24,721 nt of DNA from a virus: positions 1 to 24,721 of IMG/VR virus record IMGVR_UViG_3300042868_001482, one strand, 5' to 3'. Position 1 is the stretch's first letter. Every line of letters starts with the position of its first letter. The notes under the pieces are model-generated. The model saw only the letters and a list, made by a program, of their open reading frames with translations. It made no database searches and had not been told where the DNA came from. Below are positions 13,954-22,262 of this stretch, piece after piece. Made by a program: the position numbers and the translations under genes.

Positions 13954-14967
13954 ATGGCTGATTTTGATTGGACAAGTTTATTAGGAGGCATAGCCTCTGG
14001 AGCTGTAGGTTCTATTGGTACTAACTACGCAGCTAACCAAGCAGCTGATGCAGCTACACAGTCTGCTGCTCAGGCTGCACAGATGGCTCAATTCAGACCT
14101 GTAGGAGTTACTACAAGGTTTGGTAAGTCAGGTTTTAACTATGACGATACTGGAAGGCTAATCGGTGCAGGTTATCAGGTAGCCCCTGACGTAGCTGCAG
14201 CTCGTGAAGGCTTGATGGGATTGGCTGGAACTAGCTTAGGACAAGCTCAGCAGATTCAAGCATATCAACCCAATGTCAATGCTCAAGCTGCAGGTCTGTT
14301 TAACTTAGGTGCTGGCTATATTGCTCAGACACCTCAAGCACAAGCTCAGCAGTACCTGACTCAGCAACAACAACTGTTAGCTCCCGGTCGTGAACAACAA
14401 CTTGCACAGCTGAGTAATATGCAACAGCAGCAGGGTCGTATGGGTCTAGCTACAGGTGCAACCACTGCAGGCTACACAGCAAATGCTCCCGGTTTAGCAG
14501 CGAGTAATCCTCAGTTTGCAGCTATGTACAATGCTAGAGCACAACAAGATGCTCAGTTGGCTGCACAGGCTCAGATGGCTGGACAGCAACAAGCTACGTT
14601 TGGTCAGGGTCTAATGACTGGTGGTATAAACTTAGCAGGTCAAGGCTTTGGATTACAATCACAAGCTCTGGCTCCATATACTCAGTATGCTCAACAAGCT
14701 ATTAACTTAGAGAATCAAGGTTTGAATGCTTTGACTCAAGGTACTGCATTGGGCGGTGCAGCAGCAGCACAGAACCAGCAAGCAGCTCAGTTGTATATGC
14801 AAGGTCAGAATACAGCTAACACAGCTCAACGTGCAGCTTTGCAAGGGACTGTTGGAGGACTGACAGATCCTATTAGTCAGTTGATTGCAGGTTTAACAAA
14901 CAGTGGTGGTTCTGGTGGTGTTAACTACAATGCTGTTATTAATCCCTACTTCCAGTCAAATCCTTAA
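13954..14967 (+). CDS. Internal virion / ejection protein 1
   Basis: A 337-residue protein, very rich in Gln and Ala. A glycine-spaced hydrophobic N-terminal segment (LLGGIASGAVGSIG, about 9-22) is followed by a helix with AANQAADAATQSAAQAAQMA and a conserved-looking RPVGVTTRFGKSGFNYDD block (48-65). The rest is Gln-rich helical, with TQQQQLLAPGREQQLAQL and similar segments, ending in a short glycine-rich tail. Small, Gln/Ala-rich proteins placed after the nozzle and before two larger ones are typical of the proteins ejected with the DNA (analogues of T7 gp14-16 or P22 gp7/20/16). It starts one base after the previous stop. Confidence 0.72.
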   Translation: MADFDWTSLLGGIASGAVGSIGTNYAANQAADAATQSAAQAAQMAQFRPVGVTTRFGKSGFNYDDTGRLIGAGYQVAPDVAAAREGLMGLAGTSLGQAQQIQAYQPNVNAQAAGLFNLGAGYIAQTPQAQAQQYLTQQQQLLAPGREQQLAQLSNMQQQQGRMGLATGATTAGYTANAPGLAASNPQFAAMYNARAQQDAQLAAQAQMAGQQQATFGQGLMTGGINLAGQGFGLQSQALAPYTQYAQQAINLENQGLNALTQGTALGGAAAAQNQQAAQLYMQGQNTANTAQRAALQGTVGGLTDPISQLIAGLTNSGGSGGVNYNAVINPYFQSNP

Positions 14968-14977
14968 GGAATAAATA

Positions 14978-16387
14978 ATGGCTACACCGTCAATACAAGG
15001 TTTGTTTGGAGGCATGAGTTCTCCTGAGGAAATGCAACAACAAGCAACTCAAGCTAAGGCTATGCAGTTTGCTCAGCTAACACCAGATCAACAACTAGGT
15101 ACGATGGCTTACAAGGGTGGTGCTAACTTAGGTCGTGGCTTAGCAGGTGCTTTTGGGGTTGACATCCAAGACCCGACTATCCAACGTGCTACTCGTTTGC
15201 GTCAACTTGCAAGTCAATACAACACCAACACAGCTCAGGGTCTTCGTGAGATGGCTGCTGCTTTGCAAGCTACAGATCCTGAGTCAGCTTTCCAGTTAAC
15301 TCAGCGTGCTATGACTATGGATGAAGCAGCTCAAAAGTCACGTAAAGAAGAAGCTGAGATTACATTAAAGAGTGCTCAAACATCTAAAGCTGGTTTTGAA
15401 ACTCAAGAACTATCTGATAAACAAGCAGCTAAGGGTGCTCGTGTTCAAATGTTGAAGGATGCTGGTTTAGGTGATTCTGAAGCTATGGGTATTGCTTCTA
15501 ATGATACAGCTTTTTCTAAATACATAGAAACTAAGAAAGTACCAGTGCCTTCTGACTATGCCGTACAAGCACAGAAGTTAGGATACACCGCTAAGCCTTA
15601 TCTGAGTGATTACACACCAGATCAAGTTAAGAAGATGGAAAAGGGTGTTGTTGCTAATAAACCTACTTCTGAGTTTGAAAGATTAGTGGAAAGTCTCCCT
15701 ATCTCAGACGACAAGAAACAATCAATGAAAGCTCAAAGAGTTACTTCTATGATAGCTGGGGATAGTTCAGGTCTTAAAGCTCTTTCAGCGGAATTGGCTC
15801 AAGCACGTATTGATGCTTTAAACTTAGAAACAAGACAAAAGAAAGATAAAGCTGATGATGAAAAGAGAATGGCTATTGAAAAGCTAAGCGGTGTAGAATC
15901 ATCTGTTGATACTACTCTTAATACTGCTGAGAAAGCATTAAAACTTGCTCCGGGAACAATGCTACAAGCTACTAATCAAGCTTTGTTTAATAACATTCCA
16001 TTCTCAGATGCTAAGTCAATGAAGAATTTAGTTAGTTCTTTGAACAGTGAGAAAGCCTTACAAGCACTGGAGCAGTTAAAAGCACAGAGCAGAACAGGTG
16101 CTACAGGTTTTGGAGCTTTGACAGCACCAGAATTGCAACTTATTATTGATAAGACACGTAGTTTAGACCCTACTGACAAGATGTTCAGGGAAAACTTAGG
16201 TATTATCATGGACGGTTGGAGAAAGATTAAAAACTCCTCAATGGATAGTCGTATCAACCTTCAAGGTAAGGGTGAGAAACTCTCTTCACTTAAGTCAAAG
16301 GTAGCAGCTGTTAAAGCTAGAGGATCAATGACAGCACAAGAGAAAGCTGAGATTGACGCTTTGAAAGCAGAACTAGGAGTTAATTAA
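14978..16387 (+). CDS. Internal virion / ejection protein 2
   Basis: A 469-residue, largely helical and charged protein. The N-terminus (MATPSIQGLFGG) is followed by Gln-rich helix, then segments such as DPTIQRATRLRQLASQY and DPESAFQLTQRAMTM and long coiled coils near residues 117-150 and 270-300. There is no signal peptide and no catalytic motif. It lies between two other probable ejection proteins with an AAGGA site before its ATG. Its stop shares one base with the next start. It likely helps build the trans-envelope channel during DNA delivery. The exact counterpart in T7 or P22 is not clear. Confidence 0.68.
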   Translation: MATPSIQGLFGGMSSPEEMQQQATQAKAMQFAQLTPDQQLGTMAYKGGANLGRGLAGAFGVDIQDPTIQRATRLRQLASQYNTNTAQGLREMAAALQATDPESAFQLTQRAMTMDEAAQKSRKEEAEITLKSAQTSKAGFETQELSDKQAAKGARVQMLKDAGLGDSEAMGIASNDTAFSKYIETKKVPVPSDYAVQAQKLGYTAKPYLSDYTPDQVKKMEKGVVANKPTSEFERLVESLPISDDKKQSMKAQRVTSMIAGDSSGLKALSAELAQARIDALNLETRQKKDKADDEKRMAIEKLSGVESSVDTTLNTAEKALKLAPGTMLQATNQALFNNIPFSDAKSMKNLVSSLNSEKALQALEQLKAQSRTGATGFGALTAPELQLIIDKTRSLDPTDKMFRENLGIIMDGWRKIKNSSMDSRINLQGKGEKLSSLKSKVAAVKARGSMTAQEKAEIDALKAELGVN

Positions 16388-18246
16388 TGGCTAATGAATT
16401 TGACATTTCTGGTATTCCAGTAGAAGGTCAGCCGCAAGTAGCACCACAAGCACCAAAGCCAATGGAAGACCCCGGTACTTCTGTTCTAAGTCCTAACTAC
16501 CGTCCTCGTGATGCCTTTGGTGGTCAGCAAATCGGTGGTGCTCTTGTAGGTATCCCTAGCACTGTGCTTGGCCCCGTAGGTTCTGCTGCTGGTTCTTTTG
16601 TTGGTGGTGCTGTAGGTGAAGCTGTTGAGCAAGTAGCTAGAGATGAACCGTTCTCATTAAAACGAGTAGGTATGGCAGGGTTTGAGGAAGCTGCTTGGGA
16701 TGTGGGTGGAAATCTTGTTCTTAAAGGCTTAGGTAAAACACTACGCTTTGGTGGTGATATATTAGGCTTTTCTAAGAAAGATATTCCAGATCCTAATAAA
16801 GCAGCTCAAACATTCTTGGAGAAACACGGGTCTTCATTACCAGCATCAGCCCGTACAGGAAGTAATTTTGATGCAACTTTAGAGGGTCTTGTAAATACCC
16901 CCGCTACCGCTGATTTGTTTAAGAACAAACAACAAGAGATTGCTCTTGCACTACAGGCGGGACAAAAGGATGTATTAAAGAAGTTTACAACTTCGCCTGA
17001 GTTTGAGCAAGCACTTCGTAGTGGCTCTTCAGCTCAAGAAACTTCTGGAAAAGAACTACACTCTTTTATTAAAGGTGGAGAGAAAGCTTTAAGCGAAGCT
17101 GTAGATCCTATTTATGAACGTCTGTGGGCTACAGCACCTAAGACTAACTTACTTGAAGTAACAGTTGGAGGTGCTCCACAAGTTAATATGTTCTCCGTTA
17201 AGGGTTGGGCTAATAAACAACTTCAAAATCCAGCTGAATTGACAGCAGGTCAAAAGTCTATTCTTAATGAAATGAAAGCCCTTCCACCAACTGTGGACTT
17301 CTTTACACTTCATAAGATGCGTTCACGTTGGTTAGCCGAGAATCGTGATAAATATGCTTCGCTTGGTTCTGAGAAAGATTCTAGAGCCTCTGGTACTATT
17401 TCAGGTGTTATTAAACAGTTTGACGATGCTTTAGACTTTTCAGCTAAAACAACCCTTCCTCCTGAGTTACTAAAAGAATATCGTACAGTAACTGAATCGT
17501 ATCGAAAGAGTATTCAAAGCCTTCAATCAGATACTATTCAAGAAGCTATGCGGCTGCATCCAGAAAAGGTGGGCGAGTATTTGTTTGCTAACGGAAATGA
17601 AACAACAGTTAAAGATGTTTTTAAAGCACTAGCTGAAGCGGGTAACTTAAATAAGAAGTCTTCTGCAGAAGTTATGAACGCTTTACGTGTTGGCTACTTA
17701 GACGGTCTTACACGTACGCCTGAGAATTTGCTTAAGTTCTCTACAGATCTAAAACAAAACACAAAGATGCAAAATACTTTCAATGTTCTTTTTGGAGGAA
17801 CAGCTCAGAAGGAAGCTATTGAGGCCATGAACAACGCTGCTAGGTTAGGGCTTGTTGCACCATCTAGAGAAGCAGGATTTAACATGGCTACAGCAGGAGC
17901 TATGAAAAACCTTGCAGGTGCAGCTGCATTGTATGGTTCTGGTTATATTATTCTTTTAAACCCTGAGCAACAACAACAAGCTAAAGACAACCTACCCGGT
18001 GTGCTTGTTACAGCTGGTGGGCTTTTATTGTCTCAACGTAACTTAGCTAAACTGTTGCTTGATCCTAAGGGTGCTAAGTCATTAAAATATGTTGCTATGG
18101 CTAAGGATAAACTTTCTAGCCCTACAGCCTTTACTAAGTTGGTAATTGAACCAATGAATAATATCTTAAATACTCCTATGTCTTTTGAACAGAATCCTTT
18201 TCAAATTAAGAGTGAGTACGATATTTCACACTTACCTATTAAGTAA
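16387..18246 (+). CDS. Internal virion / ejection protein 3
   Basis: A 619-residue protein. After a Pro-rich N-terminus there is a glycine-zipper hydrophobic segment at about 50-80 (ALVGIPSTVLGPVGSAAGSF), a sign of membrane insertion. A long helical body follows (about 130-500, including LHKMRSRWLAENRDKYASLG). Two more hydrophobic stretches lie near 510-526 and 538-549, with LYGSGYIILL and GVLVTAGGLLL. I see no lysozyme-like catalytic motif, so unlike T7 gp16 it does not appear to carry a transglycosylase. It is the last gene before the lysis cassette and starts with a TAATG overlap. Assignment as an ejection protein rests on position and membrane-insertion features. Confidence 0.68.
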   Translation: MANEFDISGIPVEGQPQVAPQAPKPMEDPGTSVLSPNYRPRDAFGGQQIGGALVGIPSTVLGPVGSAAGSFVGGAVGEAVEQVARDEPFSLKRVGMAGFEEAAWDVGGNLVLKGLGKTLRFGGDILGFSKKDIPDPNKAAQTFLEKHGSSLPASARTGSNFDATLEGLVNTPATADLFKNKQQEIALALQAGQKDVLKKFTTSPEFEQALRSGSSAQETSGKELHSFIKGGEKALSEAVDPIYERLWATAPKTNLLEVTVGGAPQVNMFSVKGWANKQLQNPAELTAGQKSILNEMKALPPTVDFFTLHKMRSRWLAENRDKYASLGSEKDSRASGTISGVIKQFDDALDFSAKTTLPPELLKEYRTVTESYRKSIQSLQSDTIQEAMRLHPEKVGEYLFANGNETTVKDVFKALAEAGNLNKKSSAEVMNALRVGYLDGLTRTPENLLKFSTDLKQNTKMQNTFNVLFGGTAQKEAIEAMNNAARLGLVAPSREAGFNMATAGAMKNLAGAAALYGSGYIILLNPEQQQQAKDNLPGVLVTAGGLLLSQRNLAKLLLDPKGAKSLKYVAMAKDKLSSPTAFTKLVIEPMNNILNTPMSFEQNPFQIKSEYDISHLPIK

Positions 18247-18251
18247 CTCCC

Positions 18252-18554
18252 ATGAGAAAGCTAATAGTAGTCCTACTAAGTCTAGGACTTTTAGCTTCTA
18301 CTCCCTCCAGCTCCTCCGATAACTGCAGTGTACGTGAGTTCTATGGCATAGCCTACACAGTACATAATCCTACTGAGCGTCACCAGCAGATGTCAGCATG
18401 GCTTACAAATCATCAGTACTTATGTAAAAGTACCGACATGACCGTAATCTGGAACAACCTAAGTGAATGGGCTGGAAGTGCAGATAGTGCAGAACTAAGG
18501 CACAAAGTTATTATTGCTTATAAGAATGCTAAAGCAAGGGAGGCTGGTAAATGA
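18252..18554 (+). CDS. Small secreted (signal-peptide) protein at the start of the lysis cassette
   Basis: A 100-residue protein with an N-terminal signal peptide: MRKLIVVLLSLGLLAST, then a serine run. Cleavage is likely near residues 17-22. The mature part holds two cysteines (in SSDNCSVREFY and QYLCKS) that could form a disulfide, plus an HQQMSAWLTNHQYL segment and a C-terminal helix. No lipobox is seen, so it is a soluble periplasmic candidate rather than a lipoprotein. I recall similar proteins (NCSVREFYGIAYTVHNPTERHQ type) in aquatic phages and prophages without a known function. Its position suggests a lysis or envelope role, but spanin identity is not supported. Confidence 0.6.
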   Translation: MRKLIVVLLSLGLLASTPSSSSDNCSVREFYGIAYTVHNPTERHQQMSAWLTNHQYLCKSTDMTVIWNNLSEWAGSADSAELRHKVIIAYKNAKAREAGK

Positions 18555-18790
18555 AAGTAGATGCTATCAAACTGTTTCCTTTGATAGAACCTCCAGCGTT
18601 ACCTAACAGTAGTGATGAACTTACTCGCAGGATTGAGAAGAAACAAGAAGAATATAAAGCTTCACTCAAGCAAAAGAAGATACAGAATGAGTTAGAGGAT
18701 ATACAGTTTCAGTTGTATCTTAAGAAGGCTGAGCAGAACAGGATTAGATTAGAGATATTCACTAATCGTAAACTAGATATGTACGTATAG
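18551..18790 (+). CDS. Small coiled-coil protein
   Basis: A 79-residue protein starting MKVDAIKLFPLIEPPALP, followed by a long charged helix (about 22-72, with RRIEKKQEEYKASLKQKKI and LKKAEQNRIRLEIF patterns). No membrane segment, signal peptide or cysteine is seen. It overlaps the previous gene by four bases (ATGA), so it is translationally coupled. The function is unknown. Despite its place in the lysis cassette, it lacks the membrane anchor expected of an Rz-type spanin. Confidence 0.6.
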   Translation: MKVDAIKLFPLIEPPALPNSSDELTRRIEKKQEEYKASLKQKKIQNELEDIQFQLYLKKAEQNRIRLEIFTNRKLDMYV

Positions 18791-18800
18791 GAGATTGATA

Positions 18801-19049
18801 ATGGATGATGTGAAAAGTAAACTAACTTTCTATGTTACTTTCATGGTTAGTTTTACATTATGTATATCTGTGATAGCCATGATGTGTGCCTTTGTCTTAG
18901 GCTTATGGGCTAAGGAAGTTGATAATGCTGAGATATTCAAGTTATTATCTCCAGCCTTCCAAACCATTATCGGTGGCTTTATTGGATTGTTAGCTGGTGT
19001 GAAGTTATCACACGATGATGACAGTAAACATTGTAACAGAAGGGATTGA
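18801..19049 (+). CDS. Two-helix membrane protein, candidate holin
   Basis: An 82-residue protein. ATG 18801 is chosen because TAGGAG (18788-18793) lies 7 bases before it. The in-frame TTG at 18795 is too close to that site. There are two hydrophobic segments: about residues 9-36 (FYVTFMVSFTLCISVIAMMC and beyond) and about 47-67 (LLSPAFQTIIGGFIGLLAGV). The ends are short and charged (HDDDSKH near the C-terminus). That is the layout of small holins or antiholins. The next gene is also a holin-type membrane protein, so which of the two triggers lysis cannot be told from the sequence. Confidence 0.58.
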   Translation: MDDVKSKLTFYVTFMVSFTLCISVIAMMCAFVLGLWAKEVDNAEIFKLLSPAFQTIIGGFIGLLAGVKLSHDDDSKHCNRRD

Positions 19050-19051
19050 AT

Positions 19052-19546
19052 ATGTTAGAGATGCTAGGTGGTGGTCTATTGGGTAGTATCTTCGGAGGTC
19101 TATTCCGAATGGCTCCGGAAGTCCTTAAGTGGCTAGACAAGAAGAATGAGCGTTCTCATGAACTCAATATGTTTAAGTTCCAGTGTGACTTAGAAGCTCA
19201 GCGAGGACAACAGAAGTTAGCTGAGATAGGTGCTCAACGTGAAGCTGCTATCGATACTGGTGTCATGAATGCCTTTCAGTCAGCTATTGAGCAACAGACT
19301 GAGATGGTTAAGGCTGCTGGTGGCTGGGTAGCTTCTCTGTCTGCCTCAGTACGTCCTGTGGTGACTTACTGGATCTTAGGTCTGTGGAGTTTTATCCACA
19401 TCTGGCTATCATACAATGCTTGGGTGTCAGGTATGCCTCCATTGGATGTCTTTAAAGTCATGATGTCAGCTGACTTTGCAGCCCTAGTATCAGGTACTTT
19501 GAACTACTGGTTCCTAGACCGTACACTGGCTAAACGAGGTCTGTAA
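19052..19546 (+). CDS. Holin, gene-transfer-agent type
   Basis: A 164-residue protein starting at ATG 19052 (MLEMLGGG), with a GAAGGG site 7 bases upstream. The TTG at 19046 is in frame but nearly touches the ribosome site. It shows the pattern of the 3-TM holin family described for gene transfer agents: a glycine-rich N-terminal segment (LLGSIFGGLFRMAPEVLKW), a long charged amphipathic middle with EAQRGQQKLAEIGAQ, an SASVRPVVTYWILGLW core and a second hydrophobic stretch near the end (FAALVSGTLNYWF). It probably makes the pore that lets the following lysozyme out. Its last base overlaps the lysozyme start. Confidence 0.72.
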   Translation: MLEMLGGGLLGSIFGGLFRMAPEVLKWLDKKNERSHELNMFKFQCDLEAQRGQQKLAEIGAQREAAIDTGVMNAFQSAIEQQTEMVKAAGGWVASLSASVRPVVTYWILGLWSFIHIWLSYNAWVSGMPPLDVFKVMMSADFAALVSGTLNYWFLDRTLAKRGL

Positions 19547-19986
19547 TGGACTTAAGTATTGCAGCTGAGCTGTGCAAGAGGTTTGAAGGGTTTAGAAGTA
19601 AGCCCTACTTATGTCCTGCCAATGTAGCTACGATAGGTTATGGCAGTACTTACTACGCTAATGGTACTAAGGTAACTCTGCAGGATGCTCACATGAGCGA
19701 ACCTGAGGCTGCAGAGCTTCTCTTAAAGGAGCTGGAGCATACCTACTTACCGGGTGTCTTAAGATACTGTCCTATTCTAGCTACTGACAACAGGAAGCTT
19801 AATGCCATTGTTGACTTTGCCTACAATCTAGGTGTTGGTAGACTACAAAGCAGTACCCTTCGTAGGAAGATTAATGCTCAGGAATGGGATGCAGCTAAGG
19901 AAGAGTTACTGAAGTGGAACAAGGGTGGCGGTAAAGTACTTGCTGGCCTTGATAAGCGAAGGAAAGCTGAAATAGCACTATTCTAA
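19546..19986 (+). CDS. Endolysin, GH24 lysozyme
   Basis: A 146-residue lysozyme of the T4/lambdoid GH24 type that cuts the peptidoglycan glycan chain. The catalytic core is readable: E14 in the FEGF motif, C23 and T29 in the segment YLCPANVATIGYGST, with spacing E-8 residues-C-5 residues-T. The position usually held by aspartate is a cysteine, a variant known in GH24 phage lysozymes and compatible with activity. Later features include the FAYNLGVGRLQSSTL helix-turn and the C-terminal KRRKAEIALF end. There is no signal peptide or SAR anchor, so release should depend on the upstream holin. It is the last gene of the rightward block. Confidence 0.93.
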   Translation: MDLSIAAELCKRFEGFRSKPYLCPANVATIGYGSTYYANGTKVTLQDAHMSEPEAAELLLKELEHTYLPGVLRYCPILATDNRKLNAIVDFAYNLGVGRLQSSTLRRKINAQEWDAAKEELLKWNKGGGKVLAGLDKRRKAEIALF

Positions 19987-20008
19987 GTTTCAAACTTACA
20001 ATTACAAG

Positions 20009-20047
20009 AAAGCCCCTTAGGAGTAATCCTTTGGGGCTTCTTTGTTT
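20009..20047. terminator. Bidirectional terminator between convergent blocks
   Basis: AGCCCC (20011-20016) pairs with GGGGCT (20033-20038). An inner AGGA/TCCT stem with a GTAA loop lies between them, separated by a TT/TT internal loop. On the + strand it is followed by TCTTTGTTTC and on the - strand by TTTCTTGT, so it can end transcripts from both sides. It lies between the endolysin stop (19986) and the stop of the leftward operon (20048). Confidence 0.85.
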
Positions 20048-20203
20048 CTAGTCTAGGATAAAGGCTATGGTTATAAATCCTATGTGTAAGTAGATGACTT
20101 GGTTAGCTTCCTCTGACATCTTATCATTCTCATCCATGATGTACAGTTCATCAGCTTCAATGCCAAAGACTAAACCAGTCTTGAATTCAAAATCAAGTAT
20201 CAT
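20048..20203 (-). CDS. Small protein translationally coupled to the ribonucleotide reductase
   Basis: A 51-residue ORF read directly from the - strand, starting MILDFEFKTGLVFGIEADEL. The middle is acidic (YIMDENDKMSEE) and the end hydrophobic (VIYLHIGFITIAFILD). The ATG and the stop of the reductase overlap as ATGA, so it should be translated after the reductase. Its stop TAG lies at the edge of the terminator. I recall short proteins with FKTG(F/L)VFGIE and VIYLH(L/I)GF patterns in phages, with unknown function. The final hydrophobic stretch could be a membrane-touching helix or a buried strand. Confidence 0.68.
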   Translation of the reverse strand: MILDFEFKTGLVFGIEADELYIMDENDKMSEEANQVIYLHIGFITIAFILD

Positions 20204-22104
20204 ATCTCACACGCACCAGCGGTACACGCTAGTGTCTGAGCACCTTCAACATTGTCAGTACCTTCAACCAGTTTGTCCCAGTCAATACCAGCTGGCATAG
20301 CAGCAACCATTGCATGATACTCTTCTTCAGTCATGGCCTCATAAGGAGCTTGTCGGTATGTTCCACCATCCATCGGTAAGAAGCTCACACCTGTAATCTC
20401 ATCAAAGTTATTCCACACCCATGCTCCAACTTCAGGCCACTCATTCTCATTAACTGAGATAGTCACTGATGGCTTATGCTCACAGTAGTGTCGCTGGAAC
20501 AGTAGCCACAAGCGCAGGTGCTTGATAGCATTCAAGTCTTCACGCAGTACAGCACCCTTCTCAACTCGCATTGGGAAGCTAAAGATAGTTGTGCTATCAG
20601 GCTTCATCACACACAGCTCAGACGGGAACCCCTGCTCTTTCAAGAATGCAGTCAGAGGGTCTTTGTTATCAGACCGAACACGACGAATAAAGTACTGACT
20701 ATGTTGAGGATGGATGCCACTAGCAGTGCCTGTAAGCTGCGATACAGTACCTTCAGGTTTAATGGCAGTAATGGCAGCACTGCGATTAATACCGATAGCA
20801 TCAGCAAACTCAGCGTTAGTGTTAATAGCAACATCTTTAAAGTCCTCTAAGATGGTAGGTAAATAAGAATCATCAGGGTCATTTAGCAAGGCATTGTCTA
20901 AGATACCAGTCATAGACACACCCAGCAAACGCTCATCTTCAGTGTTTGTCTGCCACACCTTACGAAGGTACGGGAAGTTAGTCATCGTTGATTGGAAGGT
21001 TCCTAGGATAGTGGCTAAGCGCACCTTAGTACGTAGAGTGTCCACAGTATCGTCGCTCCGAACAATAACAGAAGACAGATTACAGAATTGATAAGGTCTA
21101 AGGATAATCTCACTGCAAGGGTTTGTACCCCACTCTTTACCTAGTTCCCTGCGTCCACTCTTAGCTGCTTGTAGTTCACTGGCATAACGATTAAAGATAC
21201 CTCGCTCACCTGAGTGTGATTCATAGATACTTGACCACTCACGCATGAACTTACCTACGTCAGGCTTAACTTCGTAGATGGCACTGTTGTTAGCCAAGGC
21301 ACGTTGACCATTACCATCCCACCAGTTACCAGCTTTAGCGTGAGCCATACGGTCATCACCCAAGTCTGACAGTGAGATCATAGCAGACCTACGAACTCCA
21401 CCTACAACAACTACTTCGCCCACCTTGCAGAGGATGTCATGCGCTTCAAGCGAAGTGAGCTTACGGCCCGTTGCCCCTTTGAATTTAGCAACGACATAGT
21501 GGAATAAGGATATAAGTGGTTCTGGCCCTGACGCTCTGCCACCAAAGGTTTTAAGTCTTGCACCTGCTGGACGGACATTTGATACATCCCACTTTGGAAT
21601 CTCTCCAGCATATAGCAAGGCAATGACTTGTCGTAAGGCTTTAGCCCATCCCTCTTTGGAGTCTTTAACATTAATGACAGTGCCACTATTGTACAAATCA
21701 ACTGGAATCTCAGGTAACTTAGATACATACTTTTGCTCCACACTAAAGCCTACACCAGTTCCGCATAACAGAATATACATGGCCTCATCAAAGGCTTTAG
21801 GGTCATCAATGGGAAGGTATGAACAGTTATAGCCAGCTACATTCTGTCGTTCAAGAGCATCCCCAGCTGTCATGATGCTACGCATTGATGGCACTACTTC
21901 AAGGTTAGTCACAGCAGTCTGCAGTTGTTCACGCATTGCAGTACTTAGCGGGTAGTTATGCTTGTCTAGCAAGTGCTTGGTCATGAAGTCAAAGTAGCGA
22001 TTCACAGTCTCAGGCCAGTGCTCTCTCCGGCCTTTATCATCCAAGTAGCGAGAGTAGCGGCTCTTGCCAATGTATTCTTGGTATGGTGTCATTGTTGTAC
22101 TCAT
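20200..22104 (-). CDS. nrdJ: Class II (adenosylcobalamin-dependent) ribonucleotide reductase, monomeric RTPR type
   Basis: A 634-residue enzyme that reduces ribonucleotides to deoxyribonucleotides for phage DNA synthesis. Residues that match the Lactobacillus leichmannii RTPR layout are C94 (GYNCSYL), the NPCSEI motif with C330 as the thiyl-radical candidate, E332, and C341 (FCNLSS, 11 residues after C330 as in the reference). The C-terminal CTAGAC pair, C627 and C632, has the C-x4-C spacing of the redox-shuttle cysteines. It is shorter than the 739-residue reference enzyme. It needs adenosylcobalamin, so the host must supply B12. The ATG overlaps the upstream stop as TAATG, and the downstream gene overlaps its stop. 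Monomeric-type assignment is from the overall motif pattern. Confidence 0.92.
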   Translation of the reverse strand: MSTTMTPYQEYIGKSRYSRYLDDKGRREHWPETVNRYFDFMTKHLLDKHNYPLSTAMREQLQTAVTNLEVVPSMRSIMTAGDALERQNVAGYNCSYLPIDDPKAFDEAMYILLCGTGVGFSVEQKYVSKLPEIPVDLYNSGTVINVKDSKEGWAKALRQVIALLYAGEIPKWDVSNVRPAGARLKTFGGRASGPEPLISLFHYVVAKFKGATGRKLTSLEAHDILCKVGEVVVVGGVRRSAMISLSDLGDDRMAHAKAGNWWDGNGQRALANNSAIYEVKPDVGKFMREWSSIYESHSGERGIFNRYASELQAAKSGRRELGKEWGTNPCSEIILRPYQFCNLSSVIVRSDDTVDTLRTKVRLATILGTFQSTMTNFPYLRKVWQTNTEDERLLGVSMTGILDNALLNDPDDSYLPTILEDFKDVAINTNAEFADAIGINRSAAITAIKPEGTVSQLTGTASGIHPQHSQYFIRRVRSDNKDPLTAFLKEQGFPSELCVMKPDSTTIFSFPMRVEKGAVLREDLNAIKHLRLWLLFQRHYCEHKPSVTISVNENEWPEVGAWVWNNFDEITGVSFLPMDGGTYRQAPYEAMTEEEYHAMVAAMPAGIDWDKLVEGTDNVEGAQTLACTAGACEI

Positions 22105-22262
22105 TAGTCTAGTTCCTTTATTAAATATTCTTGTTTCTTCTCAATCAAATCATCAAACCTGTCAACAAGGTCATCACTCTGGAGTCCTAACAGTTCCAAG
22201 AGTGTGACCTCATCCAAACGCTTGAGAGCCTCTTTCAGTTCTTCAAAGGTTATGTTTAACAC
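22104..22262 (-). CDS. Small acidic protein upstream of the reductase (GTG start)
   Basis: A 52-residue acidic helical protein: (M)LNITFEELKEALKRLDE, then LLELLGLQSDDLVDRFDDLIE. I choose GTG 22262 over the more upstream ATG (22301), because GGAG lies 8 bases before the GTG and the NITFEEL start looks conserved. The 5' end overlaps the previous gene by 20 bases and its stop shares a base with the reductase ATG. No membrane segment, metal site or known fold is recognised. Its place between the DUF3310 gene and the reductase hints at a role in nucleotide supply or in controlling the reductase, but this is inference. Confidence 0.62.
   Translation of the reverse strand: MLNITFEELKEALKRLDEVTLLELLGLQSDDLVDRFDDLIEKKQEYLIKELD

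Noticed and set aside
20518-20850. 110-residue ORF on the + strand opposite the reductase
   Set aside because: The reductase reading frame has intact catalytic motifs on the other strand, and the + strand ORF has no ribosome site or recognisable fold.
21411-21743. 110-residue ORF on the - strand, another frame within the reductase
   Set aside because: It is in the same strand but a different frame from the continuous reductase. There is no frameshift or ribosome site to support it.
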